DNA of 64,000 nt, from contig NZ_NWUC01000005.1 in assembly GCF_002750855.1 (NCBI RefSeq), positions 287,066 to 351,065 on the forward strand. The letters run 5' to 3'. The notes below the pieces were generated by a model. That model was not told the origin of the DNA, made no database searches, and saw only the letters and a list, made by a program, of their open reading frames with translations. Within the stretch, counting starts at the first letter, position 1; each line of letters begins with the position of its first letter. Below are positions 37,655 to 45,953 of the stretch, one piece after another. The position numbers and the translations under genes were made by a program. The stretch is from Neopararhizobium haloflavum. GTDB lineage: Bacteria > Pseudomonadota > Alphaproteobacteria > Rhizobiales > Rhizobiaceae.

Positions 37655-38362
37655 ATGCATAGTTTTGCAGAAGCGTTCGGACAGGCTTTCGCGCTGATCG
37701 TCAATTTCGATGCCGATCTGCGCGAGATCGTGTTCCTGTCGCTGCAAGTCAGTCTGACCGCGGTGCTGGTTGCCGCCATCATCGGGCTTCCCTTCGGCGC
37801 GCTGCTTGCGGTGTCGCGCTTTCCTGGCCGCGGTGCGCTCGTCGTCGGCATAACCGCGCTGATGGGGCTGCCGCCGGTGGTCGTCGGCCTTGTCGTCTAT
37901 CTGCTTCTGTCCAATGCCGGGGTGCTGGGCCCGCTGCAGCTTCTCTACACGCCGACGGCGATGATCATCGCCCAGGCTCTGCTTATCACTCCGATCATCG
38001 CCGCGCTGGCCCGTCAGACGATAGAAGATCTCAATGACGAGTACGATCAGCAGATGACGCTGTTCGGTCTCAACGCGATCCAGCGGCTCGTCACGCTCCT
38101 GTGGGAAGGCCGCTTCTCGCTGATGACGGCGCTGCTCGCCGGCTTTGGCCGCGCCATCGCGGAGGTCGGCGCCGTCATCGTCGTGGGCGGCAACATCAAC
38201 CACGTGACCCGCGTCATGACGACGACGATCGCGCTGGAAACCGCCAAGGGAAACCTTGCCCTCGCATTGGGTCTCGGCATCATCCTCGTGGCGATCGCTG
38301 TCACCGTGAACGCCATGGTTTTTGCCCTGCGCGGTACGGCGGAGCGCGCGGCCTATGCTTGA
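37655..38362 (+). CDS. tupB: Tungstate ABC transporter permease TupB
   Basis: 235-residue inner-membrane permease with about five membrane segments. The coupling loop reads QMTLFGLNAIQRLVTLLWEG and the ending GGNINHVTRVMTTTIALETAKGN is characteristic of TupB-type permeases. It overlaps the ATPase gene by 8 bases, and the TupA binding protein follows. The presence of TupA fixes the substrate as tungstate or, less likely, molybdate. Confidence 0.92.
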   Translation: MHSFAEAFGQAFALIVNFDADLREIVFLSLQVSLTAVLVAAIIGLPFGALLAVSRFPGRGALVVGITALMGLPPVVVGLVVYLLLSNAGVLGPLQLLYTPTAMIIAQALLITPIIAALARQTIEDLNDEYDQQMTLFGLNAIQRLVTLLWEGRFSLMTALLAGFGRAIAEVGAVIVVGGNINHVTRVMTTTIALETAKGNLALALGLGIILVAIAVTVNAMVFALRGTAERAAYA

Positions 38363-39095
38363 TCGAACAAGCCAGATCGCCGCAGTAACGCCCGTTTGCG
38401 GCCGCGCCCTTCAGATCACCCGTGCCGGGCGCGTCCTCCTGGACGTCTCGGACATCGAGTTCGGCGAGCGGTCCGTCACCGCGATCGTCGGCCCGAACGG
38501 CGCCGGCAAGTCGATGCTGATCAAGACGCTGTGCGGCCTGATGCGTCCCGATCGTGGCAACGTCACCTGGAACGGGCGTCCGCCCGCCCGCAGCGACTAT
38601 CGGCGGCTCGGCATGCTGCTTCAGCATCCCGTCCTCTTGCGCCGCTCGGCCCTCGCCAATGTCGCTTACGCGCTCAAATGTGCCGGCCATGACCGTTCTC
38701 GGGCAGAACGCCTAGCCCTCGCAGCCCTGGAGCATGCAGGACTTTCCCACATCGCGGCAACGTCCGCCCGGCGGCTTTCGGGCGGTGAAAAGCAGCGTCT
38801 GGCGATGGCACGAGCCATGGCCATGCGCCCGGAAATTCTGTTTCTCGACGAACCGACCGCCAGCCTCGATCCGGCTTCGACCCTGCGCATTGAGGAGATG
38901 ATCGACAAGGCACGGGAGGAAGGCACCTCGATCGTACTCGTCACCCACGACATGGCTCAAGCGCGCCGCCTCGCCGACACGGTGATGCTGATGCACCGCG
39001 GCGGGATCGTCGAGCACGCGCCGACCCAACGCTTTTTCGACGCCCCGGCGACCGACGAGGCCCGCGCCTTCGCCGCCGGCGAAATACTGATCTGA
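38355..39095 (+). CDS. tupC: Tungstate ABC transporter ATPase TupC
   Basis: 246 residues from the ATG at 38355, overlapping tupB. Walker A is GPNGAGKS at residues 46-53, the Q-loop is MLLQHPVLLRRS, the signature is LSGGEKQRLAMARAM and Walker B is ILFLDEPTASLDP. The MLLQxPVLLRRSA segment is typical of TupC. It drives uptake through TupB. Confidence 0.92.
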   Translation: MLDRTSQIAAVTPVCGRALQITRAGRVLLDVSDIEFGERSVTAIVGPNGAGKSMLIKTLCGLMRPDRGNVTWNGRPPARSDYRRLGMLLQHPVLLRRSALANVAYALKCAGHDRSRAERLALAALEHAGLSHIAATSARRLSGGEKQRLAMARAMAMRPEILFLDEPTASLDPASTLRIEEMIDKAREEGTSIVLVTHDMAQARRLADTVMLMHRGGIVEHAPTQRFFDAPATDEARAFAAGEILI

Positions 39096-39116
39096 GGCCA
39101 ACAAAGGGAGAAAACC

Positions 39117-39956
39117 ATGAAGACCAATGCAATTCGGTGGAGCGCGGTCGTCCTCGCAGGGTCCGTGCTGACAAGCGGTTCGGCGCTTGCACAGGAAGAC
39201 GAATTCATCATTGTCCAGTCGACGACGTCGACGGAGGCTTCAGGCCTTTACGAGCATCTTTTGCCGATGTTCCAGGAGGAGAGCGGTCTCGAAGTGCGCG
39301 TCGTCGCCGTGGGAACCGGCCAGGCCATCAACAACGCGGAAAATTGCGACGGCGACGTGCTGCTCGTCCATGCCCGCGAGCAGGAAGAAGCCTTCGTCGA
39401 ATCCGGCTATGGGGTCTCGCGCGAGCCGCTGATGTACAACGATTTCGTCATCGTCGGCCCACCTGCCGATCCGGCGGGCGTCGCCGGCTCAAGCGACGTG
39501 GTCGATGCCATGACCAAGATCGCCGAAAGCCAGGCGCCGTTCGCCTCGCGCGGCGATGATTCCGGCACGCACTCCAAGGAGCTGCAGCTTTGGGAAGAAG
39601 CCGGCATCGACGTTGCCGGCACCGATGGCGGCTGGTACCGCGAGACGGGCTCCGGCATGGGGGAGACACTGAACACCGGCGTTGGCATGGGCGCTTATGT
39701 CCTCACCGACCGCGCCACCTGGATCAATTACGGCAACAAGGGCGACTACGAAATCGCGGTCGAGGGCGACGAGGCGATGTTCAACCCCTATGGCATCATC
39801 CTCGTCAGTTCCGACCACTGCGAGAACGTCAAGACCGAGGCCGGCCAGCAATTCATCGACTGGATGCTGTCGGACGAAGGCCAGCAAGCGATCGCAGACT
39901 ACAAGATCGACGGCCAGCAACTGTTCTTCCCCGATGCTGATGAAAGCGACAGCTGA
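39117..39956 (+). CDS. tupA: Tungstate-binding periplasmic protein TupA
   Basis: 279 residues with a signal peptide ending SALAQ (residue 26). The oxyanion-binding motif QSTTSTEASGLYEHLLP and the ASRGDDSGTHSKEL motif are the two TupA signatures, which bind tungstate with high affinity. AAGGGAG precedes the ATG. The 3' end overlaps the start of the ModA-like gene, so the two are translationally coupled. Confidence 0.94.
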   Translation: MKTNAIRWSAVVLAGSVLTSGSALAQEDEFIIVQSTTSTEASGLYEHLLPMFQEESGLEVRVVAVGTGQAINNAENCDGDVLLVHAREQEEAFVESGYGVSREPLMYNDFVIVGPPADPAGVAGSSDVVDAMTKIAESQAPFASRGDDSGTHSKELQLWEEAGIDVAGTDGGWYRETGSGMGETLNTGVGMGAYVLTDRATWINYGNKGDYEIAVEGDEAMFNPYGIILVSSDHCENVKTEAGQQFIDWMLSDEGQQAIADYKIDGQQLFFPDADESDS

Positions 39957-40737
39957 GAACAGGACAGCCACGCCCCCGGCCGTCGATGACGACGGTCGGG
40001 TGCATCTCTGTGCGGCAGGCAGCCTGAAGGCCGCAGCCGCCGGCGTTGCTGATCGCTTCAGCCAATCCACAGGGATTTCCATCTCGATGGAGTTCGGTGC
40101 GTCGGGACTGCTACGCGGCCGCATCGAGGCAGACCATCGGGCCGACCTTTTCCTATCTGCCGACATGGCCCATCCCCGCGCCCTCCTCAAGAGCGGACTG
40201 GCGGTCACCGTTGCCCCGCTTCTCACCAATCGGTTGTGCCTCCTGACGCGCCGTGAGCTTGCCACCGGAGTGAGCGATCCTGCATCGCTTCTGCTTGATC
40301 CATCTCTATCTGTCGGAATGTCCACGCCAGGAAACGACCCATCCGGCGACTACGCCCTCGAACTCTTCCGGCGTATCGAGACAACCCGCACGGGTGCTTT
40401 CGCTGCGCTTGTTGAGAAGGCCTTGCGACTGACAGGCGCACCGGGTCTTCCCCCCGCGCCAGCGGGCCGCAATATCTATGGCTGGCTCATGGAAACGGAA
40501 AAGGCCGACATCTTCGTCACCTATCGGACGAACGCGACGCGCGCCATGGCCGAAGTCGAGGGTCTGGCGATCATCGATCTGCCAGCACCGCTAGCCGTCG
40601 ATGCGCATTATGGCCTGGCGCAACTCGCCGGAGCCGGCCCGTCCGCCAAGGCTTTCCATAGCTATCTCTCAAGTGCGGAGGCGACAGCCCATTTCAATCG
40701 GTTCGGGTTTATCGGGATCAAGGGCGAACAGGCATGA
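39940..40737 (+). CDS. ModA-like oxyanion-binding protein without a signal peptide
   Basis: About 265 residues starting inside the tupA 3' end (ATG 39940, or 39934). ModA landmarks are present: CAAGSLKAAAAGVADRF (first oxyanion serine), FGASGLLRGRIE, RADLFLSADM, STPGNDPSGDYALELF and ADIFVTYRTN. The N-terminus is MKATAENRTATPPAVDDDG, with no hydrophobic or lipoprotein signal, and the frame upstream does not supply one. So it is predicted to stay in the cytoplasm, unlike normal binding proteins, and might buffer, sense or hand over molybdate/tungstate. Export by another route is possible. Confidence 0.82.
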   Translation: MKATAENRTATPPAVDDDGRVHLCAAGSLKAAAAGVADRFSQSTGISISMEFGASGLLRGRIEADHRADLFLSADMAHPRALLKSGLAVTVAPLLTNRLCLLTRRELATGVSDPASLLLDPSLSVGMSTPGNDPSGDYALELFRRIETTRTGAFAALVEKALRLTGAPGLPPAPAGRNIYGWLMETEKADIFVTYRTNATRAMAEVEGLAIIDLPAPLAVDAHYGLAQLAGAGPSAKAFHSYLSSAEATAHFNRFGFIGIKGEQA

Positions 40738-41783
40738 TCTTGCAACGGCTAGCCATAGTCGCGGGCCTCGTGATCGCGCTCCTGACCGGCCCGGCATCGG
40801 CACGACAGATCGTCGATTCGGCCGGCCGGACGATCGATATCCCCGACAGGATCGATCGCGTCTATGCGGCGGGGCCTCCGGCAATGGTGCTGCTCTACGC
40901 TCTCAAGCCCGAAGCAATGGTCGGCTGGCCACGTCGACCCTATCCCGAAGAGCTGCCGTTCATCGCAGAGCCCTATCGCGATCTGCCTGAGACCGGGCGT
41001 TTGACGGGGCGCGGCGGCGAAGCCAACCTGGAGGTCGTCCTTGGCATCGCGCCCGACCTCATTCTCGACTTTGGCTCGGTCAGCGATACCTATGTCTCGC
41101 TTGCCGATCGCGTTCAGTCGCAGACAGGAATTCCCTACGTCCTGATCGATGGGCGATTTGCCAATACGGCCGAGGCCCTGCGCCTTGTCGGTGACATCCT
41201 CGGCGTTGCCGAACGCGGCGATGCGCTTGCCCGCTATAGCGAGGCGACTTTCGCGAAGATCGATTCGGTGCTCGCCGTCACGCCGCCCTCCGACCGGCCG
41301 CGGACCTATCTGGCACGCGGGCCGGCCGGGCTCGAGACCGGGCTGAAAGGCTCGATCAACACCGAGATCATCGAGCGCGCTGGCGGCATCAATGTCGCCG
41401 ATCCGGGTAACGGCCAGCGCGGTCTGGTGGAGACATCGATCGAACAGGTGATCGTCGCCGATCCCGACACGATCGTGACATGGGACCGCGCCTTCTATGA
41501 TGCCGTGTGGACCGACCCACTGTGGCAAGGCATCGATGCGGTGGCGAATGGGCGCGTCTATCTCAGCCCGACAGCCCCGTTCGGATGGATTGATCGCCCG
41601 CCATCCATCAACCGTCTGATCGGATTGAACTGGCTGGCAGCATCCTTCTTTCCGGATGCATTCGCGTTCGATCTGGAAGCCGAGACCCGCCGTTTCTACA
41701 AATTGTTCTATCATGTCGATCTGACCGACAGCGAACTTGCGACACTCATCGAATGGACCAAAGGCCGGCCGCCGCAGCAGTGA
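40734..41783 (+). CDS. FecB/BtuF-type periplasmic binding protein in a metallate locus
   Basis: 349 residues with a signal peptide (core LAIVAGLVIALLTGPASA). The fold text RQIVDSAGRTIDIPDRIDRV, LEVVLGIAPDLILDFG and NGRVYLSPTAPFGWIDRPPS is class III (iron-siderophore/vitamin B12 type). Its ATG overlaps the ModA-like stop (ATGA). Because it lies between Tup/ModA-like genes and Mop/regulator genes, molybdate or tungstate, as in the Haemophilus MolBCA system, is as likely as an iron chelate. Confidence 0.87.
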   Translation: MILQRLAIVAGLVIALLTGPASARQIVDSAGRTIDIPDRIDRVYAAGPPAMVLLYALKPEAMVGWPRRPYPEELPFIAEPYRDLPETGRLTGRGGEANLEVVLGIAPDLILDFGSVSDTYVSLADRVQSQTGIPYVLIDGRFANTAEALRLVGDILGVAERGDALARYSEATFAKIDSVLAVTPPSDRPRTYLARGPAGLETGLKGSINTEIIERAGGINVADPGNGQRGLVETSIEQVIVADPDTIVTWDRAFYDAVWTDPLWQGIDAVANGRVYLSPTAPFGWIDRPPSINRLIGLNWLAASFFPDAFAFDLEAETRRFYKLFYHVDLTDSELATLIEWTKGRPPQQ

Positions 41784-42796
41784 GATCGAAAGCCCGCAGC
41801 GCGACATCGCAAGCGGCGCTTTTCGGCGCCCTCGCCGCACTGGTGATCGTCACGGCGCTGACAGCGGTCTCGGTTGGGGCCTATCCCGTCACGCTGTCCG
41901 ATCTCCTGGCATTGATGGTCGGCCGGGCGCCGGCCGATCCGCAGGCGGCGACCGTGGTCCAGTCCATCCGCCTGCCGCGGGTGCTGGCCGCCCTTGCGCT
42001 CGGTGCCTGCCTTGCTGCTGCCGGCAGCGTCTTTCAACAGATTTTCCGCAATCCGCTCGTATCGCCCGACATCCTTGGCGTCTCGGCCGGTGCCGGCCTT
42101 GGCGCGGTACTCGGGATCTTTCTTTCGCTACCCGTTCCGGGCATCCAGTTTCTCGCCTTCGCCGGCGGGCTCGGCGCGGTATTCTGTGTCATGGCCATAG
42201 CCGGCGTCGTCAGGCGACAGGATACCATCCTGGTCCTCGTCCTGTCGGGCGTCGTCATCGGCGCTCTCGCCGGCTCGGCCACGTCGCTCATCAAGGTCCT
42301 TGCCGATCCCTACGACCAACTGCCCGCGATCACGTTCTGGTTGCTCGGTAGCCTTGCGGCGATCCATGCCAACGACATGACCGCCGCCCTGCCGGTTGCT
42401 GCCTGCGCGATGATCCCCTTGATCTTGCTGCGGTGGAAGGTCGACGTGCTCGCCATGGGCGACGAAGAAGCGTGCGCGCTCGGTGTCGATACGCGGCGCA
42501 TCCGCTTGATCCTGATCCTGGCGGCAACCCTGATCACCGCGTCGGTCGTTTCCTTTGCCGGCGTGGTCGGATGGGTGGGCCTGATCATTCCGCATTGCGC
42601 GCGCATGCTGGTCGGGCCGGGGTTCGCCAGGCTCTTGCCGACCGCGATCCTGCTCGGTGCGATCTTCATGATCATCGTCGACACGATTGCGCGCAGCATC
42701 GCGGCAACGGAAGTGCCCCTCGGGATCCTGACGTCCGTCATCGGAGCGCCGGTTTTCGTTTTCCTGATGGCCCGTGGCCGCAACGCGTGGTCGTGA
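41753..42796 (+). CDS. FecCD-family ABC transporter permease
   Basis: 347 residues with about ten membrane segments. FecCD signatures: VQSIRLPRVLAALALGACLA, AAGSVFQQIFRNPLVSPDIL, GVSAGAGLGAVLGI and FAGVVGWVGLIIPHCARMLV. It overlaps the binding-protein gene by 31 bases and the ATPase gene start, so translation is coupled. It should form a homodimeric pore as in BtuC/MolB. Confidence 0.93.
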   Translation: MDQRPAAAAVRSKARSATSQAALFGALAALVIVTALTAVSVGAYPVTLSDLLALMVGRAPADPQAATVVQSIRLPRVLAALALGACLAAAGSVFQQIFRNPLVSPDILGVSAGAGLGAVLGIFLSLPVPGIQFLAFAGGLGAVFCVMAIAGVVRRQDTILVLVLSGVVIGALAGSATSLIKVLADPYDQLPAITFWLLGSLAAIHANDMTAALPVAACAMIPLILLRWKVDVLAMGDEEACALGVDTRRIRLILILAATLITASVVSFAGVVGWVGLIIPHCARMLVGPGFARLLPTAILLGAIFMIIVDTIARSIAATEVPLGILTSVIGAPVFVFLMARGRNAWS

Positions 42797-42798
42797 GC

Positions 42799-43593
42799 AT
42801 GATAGAAGCGCGCGGCCTATCGATCGGCTATGGCAGTCGCCATCCGGTGGCAACCGACATCGCACTCGACGTGGCCGCCGGCAGCATCACCTGCCTGCTC
42901 GGCCCGAACGGCTGCGGCAAGACCACCTTGCTCAAGACCCTGATCGGGGCCATTCCGATCCTGTGCGGCTCCGTCCGCGTTGAGGGCATGCCAATCGACA
43001 CGATGACGCCGGCTGAACGGGCCCGCCGCCTTGCCTCCGTCCCGCAACAGCATGCACCACCATTTCCGTTCACCGTATCGGATGTTGTCATGCTGGGCCG
43101 CCAGGCGCGCCTGGGCTTATTCGAAGCACCTGGATCTGAAGACCGTAAGCGCGTCCAAGCGGTCCTTGCCCACCTTGGCTGCAGCCATCTAGCCGACCGC
43201 GACTATTCCAGAATCTCCGGCGGCCAGCGCCAGATGGTGCTCATCGCTCGGGCGCTCGTACAGGATACCCATGCGCTTGTCCTCGACGAACCAACCGCCA
43301 GTCTTGACTACGGCAACCAGATTGTCGTGCTCAACGAGATCGCGAAATTGGCAAGGGATGGCTATACAGTCCTATTTTCGACCCATGATCCGAACCACGC
43401 CCTGGCCGTCGCCGACCGCGCCGTCCTCATGGGAAACGGACGCATTCTCGCAAACGGCCCGGCGGGCGGGACGCTGACTGGTGAAAGGCTGAGCGAGGTC
43501 TACGGCGTGCGGATCGAGGTGACGAGACTGGCTGACCTTACGACGATATGCGTGCCGCGCCTCGGCTATGGTCTCAATCGGCTCCGAGAATGA
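42799..43593 (+). CDS. FecE-type ABC transporter ATPase
   Basis: 264 residues from the ATG at 42799; a GTG at 42793 overlapping the permease stop (GTGA) would add two residues. Walker A is GPNGCGKTT, the Q-loop is VPQQHAPPFPFTVSDVV, the signature is ISGGQRQMVLIARAL and Walker B is ALVLDEPTASLDYGNQ. It energises the FecCD-type pore. Its last 20 bases overlap the end of the convergent Mop-domain gene. Confidence 0.92.
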   Translation: MIEARGLSIGYGSRHPVATDIALDVAAGSITCLLGPNGCGKTTLLKTLIGAIPILCGSVRVEGMPIDTMTPAERARRLASVPQQHAPPFPFTVSDVVMLGRQARLGLFEAPGSEDRKRVQAVLAHLGCSHLADRDYSRISGGQRQMVLIARALVQDTHALVLDEPTASLDYGNQIVVLNEIAKLARDGYTVLFSTHDPNHALAVADRAVLMGNGRILANGPAGGTLTGERLSEVYGVRIEVTRLADLTTICVPRLGYGLNRLRE

Positions 43594-43783
43594 TGTCGGA
43601 TGCCTTGATGATGGCGCTGACGCTCTTGCCTTTCTCCAGGCGCAGTTCCTCGACGGCCTCGACGGTGACGGTGGAGGTGATGTGATGACCGCCCCCGATA
43701 TCGATCTTGACCTTGGCGGCGACGGCGCCCTTCGTCACGTCGACGACCGTGCCCGTCAGGACATTCCTTGCACTCAGCTTCAT
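43574..43783 (-). CDS. Mop-domain molybdate/tungstate-binding protein (molbindin)
   Basis: 69 residues from the ATG at 43783 with GGAG 6 bases upstream. MKLSARNVLTGTVVDVTKGA, the metallate loop IGGGHHITSTVTVEA and the end VSAIIKASDIILG make a single Mop domain. Such molbindins assemble into rings that store or buffer molybdate and tungstate in the cytoplasm. It starts 11 bases after the regulator gene ends, so both are one transcript. Confidence 0.93.
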   Translation of the reverse strand: MKLSARNVLTGTVVDVTKGAVAAKVKIDIGGGHHITSTVTVEAVEELRLEKGKSVSAIIKASDIILGAD

Positions 43784-43794
43784 CGGGTGCTCCT

Positions 43795-44676
43795 TCAAGC
43801 TCCGTTATATATGATCCGGCCCGTCGCCTCGACATCGTAGCCGCCCATCTGGCGGGCGTGCTCGGCAAAGGCGGCGGTCCGCGTGAAGTCCATCAATCGC
43901 TGCATCGGCGGCTCGCAGAAATCGCGCCGCCACGCGAGCAGGTCGTACCGTTCGGTCTCGAGCGGTACGAAAGCCAGCTTGTGCTGACGCGCGACTGCTT
44001 CGATGCCGAATCCGAGATCGGCGCTGCCGTGCGCCACCGCTTCGGCAAGATCGCTCTGGCTGCGTGCCACTTCCGGCAATCTCGTAAAGTCGCTCTCATC
44101 CACGCCGCCTTGCCCAAGGAGAAGGGAAAAGAGCGCTTCGCTGCCGGCGCCGGCCTGCCGGCACACCACCCGCCGGCCGGCGACATCCTCGATCGATCTG
44201 ATGCCATCGGCCAGTTCCGGCTTGATGATCAGTCCCTGGACGCGTCGCGCCCATTCCACGAGGACCACGGGCTCGTGCACCATTTCGGCCGAGACCCGGT
44301 CGACCGTCGCGGTGCCCTCCTGCGCGCTGTGAAAATGCACACCCGCGGCAACGGCCTGGCCGGCTTTCAGCCGCTTCAGGCCATCCGCCGAGCCGTCATA
44401 GTAGGTTGCAAGCTCGCTGCCGGAGGCGCGAAGCGCCCAGTCGAGCAATGGATCGTGACTGCCCGCAACGACCGCCGGATGCGCCATCAGGGCAGGCAGG
44501 GCCGAGCCGTAGTCGGTATTGTGCCTCAGCCATGCCATCAGGGCATCGCGCGGAAAGATGAGCTTGCCGGTGACCTTGGTGACGGGCAAGGCGCCTTCCG
44601 AGGTCAGATCGTAGAGCTTGCGCTCCTTGATCCGCAGCAGATCGGCGACTTCGCGGACGGTGAGAAATTCATGCAT
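43795..44676 (-). CDS. Helix-turn-helix regulator fused to a periplasmic-binding-protein-like domain
   Basis: 293 residues. Residues 4-50 are an excisionase-type helix-turn-helix (LTVREVADLLRIKERKLYDL, then PRDALMAWL). Residues about 60-280 form a PBP-like ligand domain related to ModA/TupA (HSAQEGTATVDRVSAEMV, AGSEALFSLLLGQGGVDESD, GSADLGFGIEAVARQH). No signal peptide. This one-component architecture is associated with molybdate/tungstate regulation. It is co-transcribed with the Mop gene and convergent to the importer operon it may control. Confidence 0.87.
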   Translation of the reverse strand: MHEFLTVREVADLLRIKERKLYDLTSEGALPVTKVTGKLIFPRDALMAWLRHNTDYGSALPALMAHPAVVAGSHDPLLDWALRASGSELATYYDGSADGLKRLKAGQAVAAGVHFHSAQEGTATVDRVSAEMVHEPVVLVEWARRVQGLIIKPELADGIRSIEDVAGRRVVCRQAGAGSEALFSLLLGQGGVDESDFTRLPEVARSQSDLAEAVAHGSADLGFGIEAVARQHKLAFVPLETERYDLLAWRRDFCEPPMQRLMDFTRTAAFAEHARQMGGYDVEATGRIIYNGA

Positions 44677-44715
44677 GGTCTTGCATCATAACGGCGCAGC
44701 ATATCCCTGCAATGG

Positions 44716-45930
44716 TCAAACGCGGCGGCGCTGCCCGGTGACGGACTGAACGCCGCCGACAAGGCCGCTGCCGCCATAAAGCCATTGCACAGCGTCATAC
44801 CACTCGTCTTGCGATTTGGCGGCCATGACAGTGTTGCGCAAATGGGCATGCGCCCCGGCCGGGTGGTAGATGTGTTCGCCGATCAGGCGGGACTGGAGCT
44901 GCACCTTCGTCGTGCGGTCGATACGGGCCGCCTGATAGCGCGCGATGGCGGTTTCGAAATCGCCCGAGGCTTCATAAAGGGCATCGGCAAGGCAGACCGC
45001 ATCTTCCATCGCCATGCAGGCGCCCTGGGCGAAATATTGCAGCATCGGGTGCGCCGCGTCGCCCAGCAACACGACACGTCCGTCGACCCATCGATCGGTC
45101 GGCGCACGATCGCACAGCACCCAGAGCTTCCAGTCGCGGCCGTGTTCGATGATCTGCCGCGCTCTTGGATGCACGTGTTCGAAACCGCGCTCCACCGCCT
45201 CGCGTGAGACGGGCTGTCCGGCAACCGGCTCCGGCGCGTCGTTGTGATAGGTCACGACCAGGTTGAAGACCTTCCAGCCGGACAGCGGATAATGGACGAT
45301 GTGGCATTTCGGGCCGGCCCAAAGCGTCGCCGCGTTCCAGCGCAGATCCTCCGGCATCTGTTCGACCGGGATGACGGACCGATAGGTCGTGTGGCCGGAA
45401 ACGACCGGTGTGCCGTCTCTAACCAGCTGACCGCGGATGGCCGACCACAGTCCGTCTGCCGCGACGAGACCCGCTCCCTCGACAATCGTCCCGTCCGCAA
45501 GGCGCGCGGCCACGCCGTCCGGCCGGTGTTCGTATCCTTCAACCGCGCTCGATGTGCGCAATTCCACCAGATCGCTGTCGCGGCAGGCCTTGAGGAATAC
45601 GCCGTGCAGGTCCCCCCGATGCACCACCGCATACGGATTGCCAAACCGTTGGCGAAAGCGCTCGGTCAGATCGATATGGGTGATCTCCTCACCCGACAGC
45701 GCATCCATCAGGCGCAGCGCATCGATATAAACGGCCATTTTCCGCGCCGCGTCGCCGACGCCGAGATAGTCGAACGCATGGAAGGCATTGGGGCCGAGCT
45801 GAATGCCTGCCCCGATCTCGCCGAGGCGTGCGGCCTTTTCCAGCACGATCGACCGGAACCCCTTGCGCGCCAGCCCGACGGCGGTGGCCAGACCGCCGAT
45901 GCCGCCGCCGGCGATGACGATGGGCTTCAT
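44716..45930 (-). CDS. FAD-dependent aromatic hydroxylase, probable 3-hydroxybenzoate 6-monooxygenase
   Basis: 404 residues. FAD-binding fold IVIAGGGIGGLATAVGLARK at the N-terminus, NADH/FAD motif VAADGLWSAIRGQL, and GDAAHPMLQYFAQGACMAMEDA at about residue 290. The last stretch with GACMAMEDA is common to salicylate/3-hydroxybenzoate 6-hydroxylases. The ATG at 45930 is chosen; an ATG at 45957 overlapping the preceding stop (ATGA) is an alternative. The neighbouring maleylpyruvate isomerase points to 3-hydroxybenzoate to gentisate rather than salicylate to catechol. Confidence 0.85.
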   Translation of the reverse strand: MKPIVIAGGGIGGLATAVGLARKGFRSIVLEKAARLGEIGAGIQLGPNAFHAFDYLGVGDAARKMAVYIDALRLMDALSGEEITHIDLTERFRQRFGNPYAVVHRGDLHGVFLKACRDSDLVELRTSSAVEGYEHRPDGVAARLADGTIVEGAGLVAADGLWSAIRGQLVRDGTPVVSGHTTYRSVIPVEQMPEDLRWNAATLWAGPKCHIVHYPLSGWKVFNLVVTYHNDAPEPVAGQPVSREAVERGFEHVHPRARQIIEHGRDWKLWVLCDRAPTDRWVDGRVVLLGDAAHPMLQYFAQGACMAMEDAVCLADALYEASGDFETAIARYQAARIDRTTKVQLQSRLIGEHIYHPAGAHAHLRNTVMAAKSQDEWYDAVQWLYGGSGLVGGVQSVTGQRRRV

Positions 45931-45953
45931 CGCCCTAGCCCGCGCCGCCCCGG

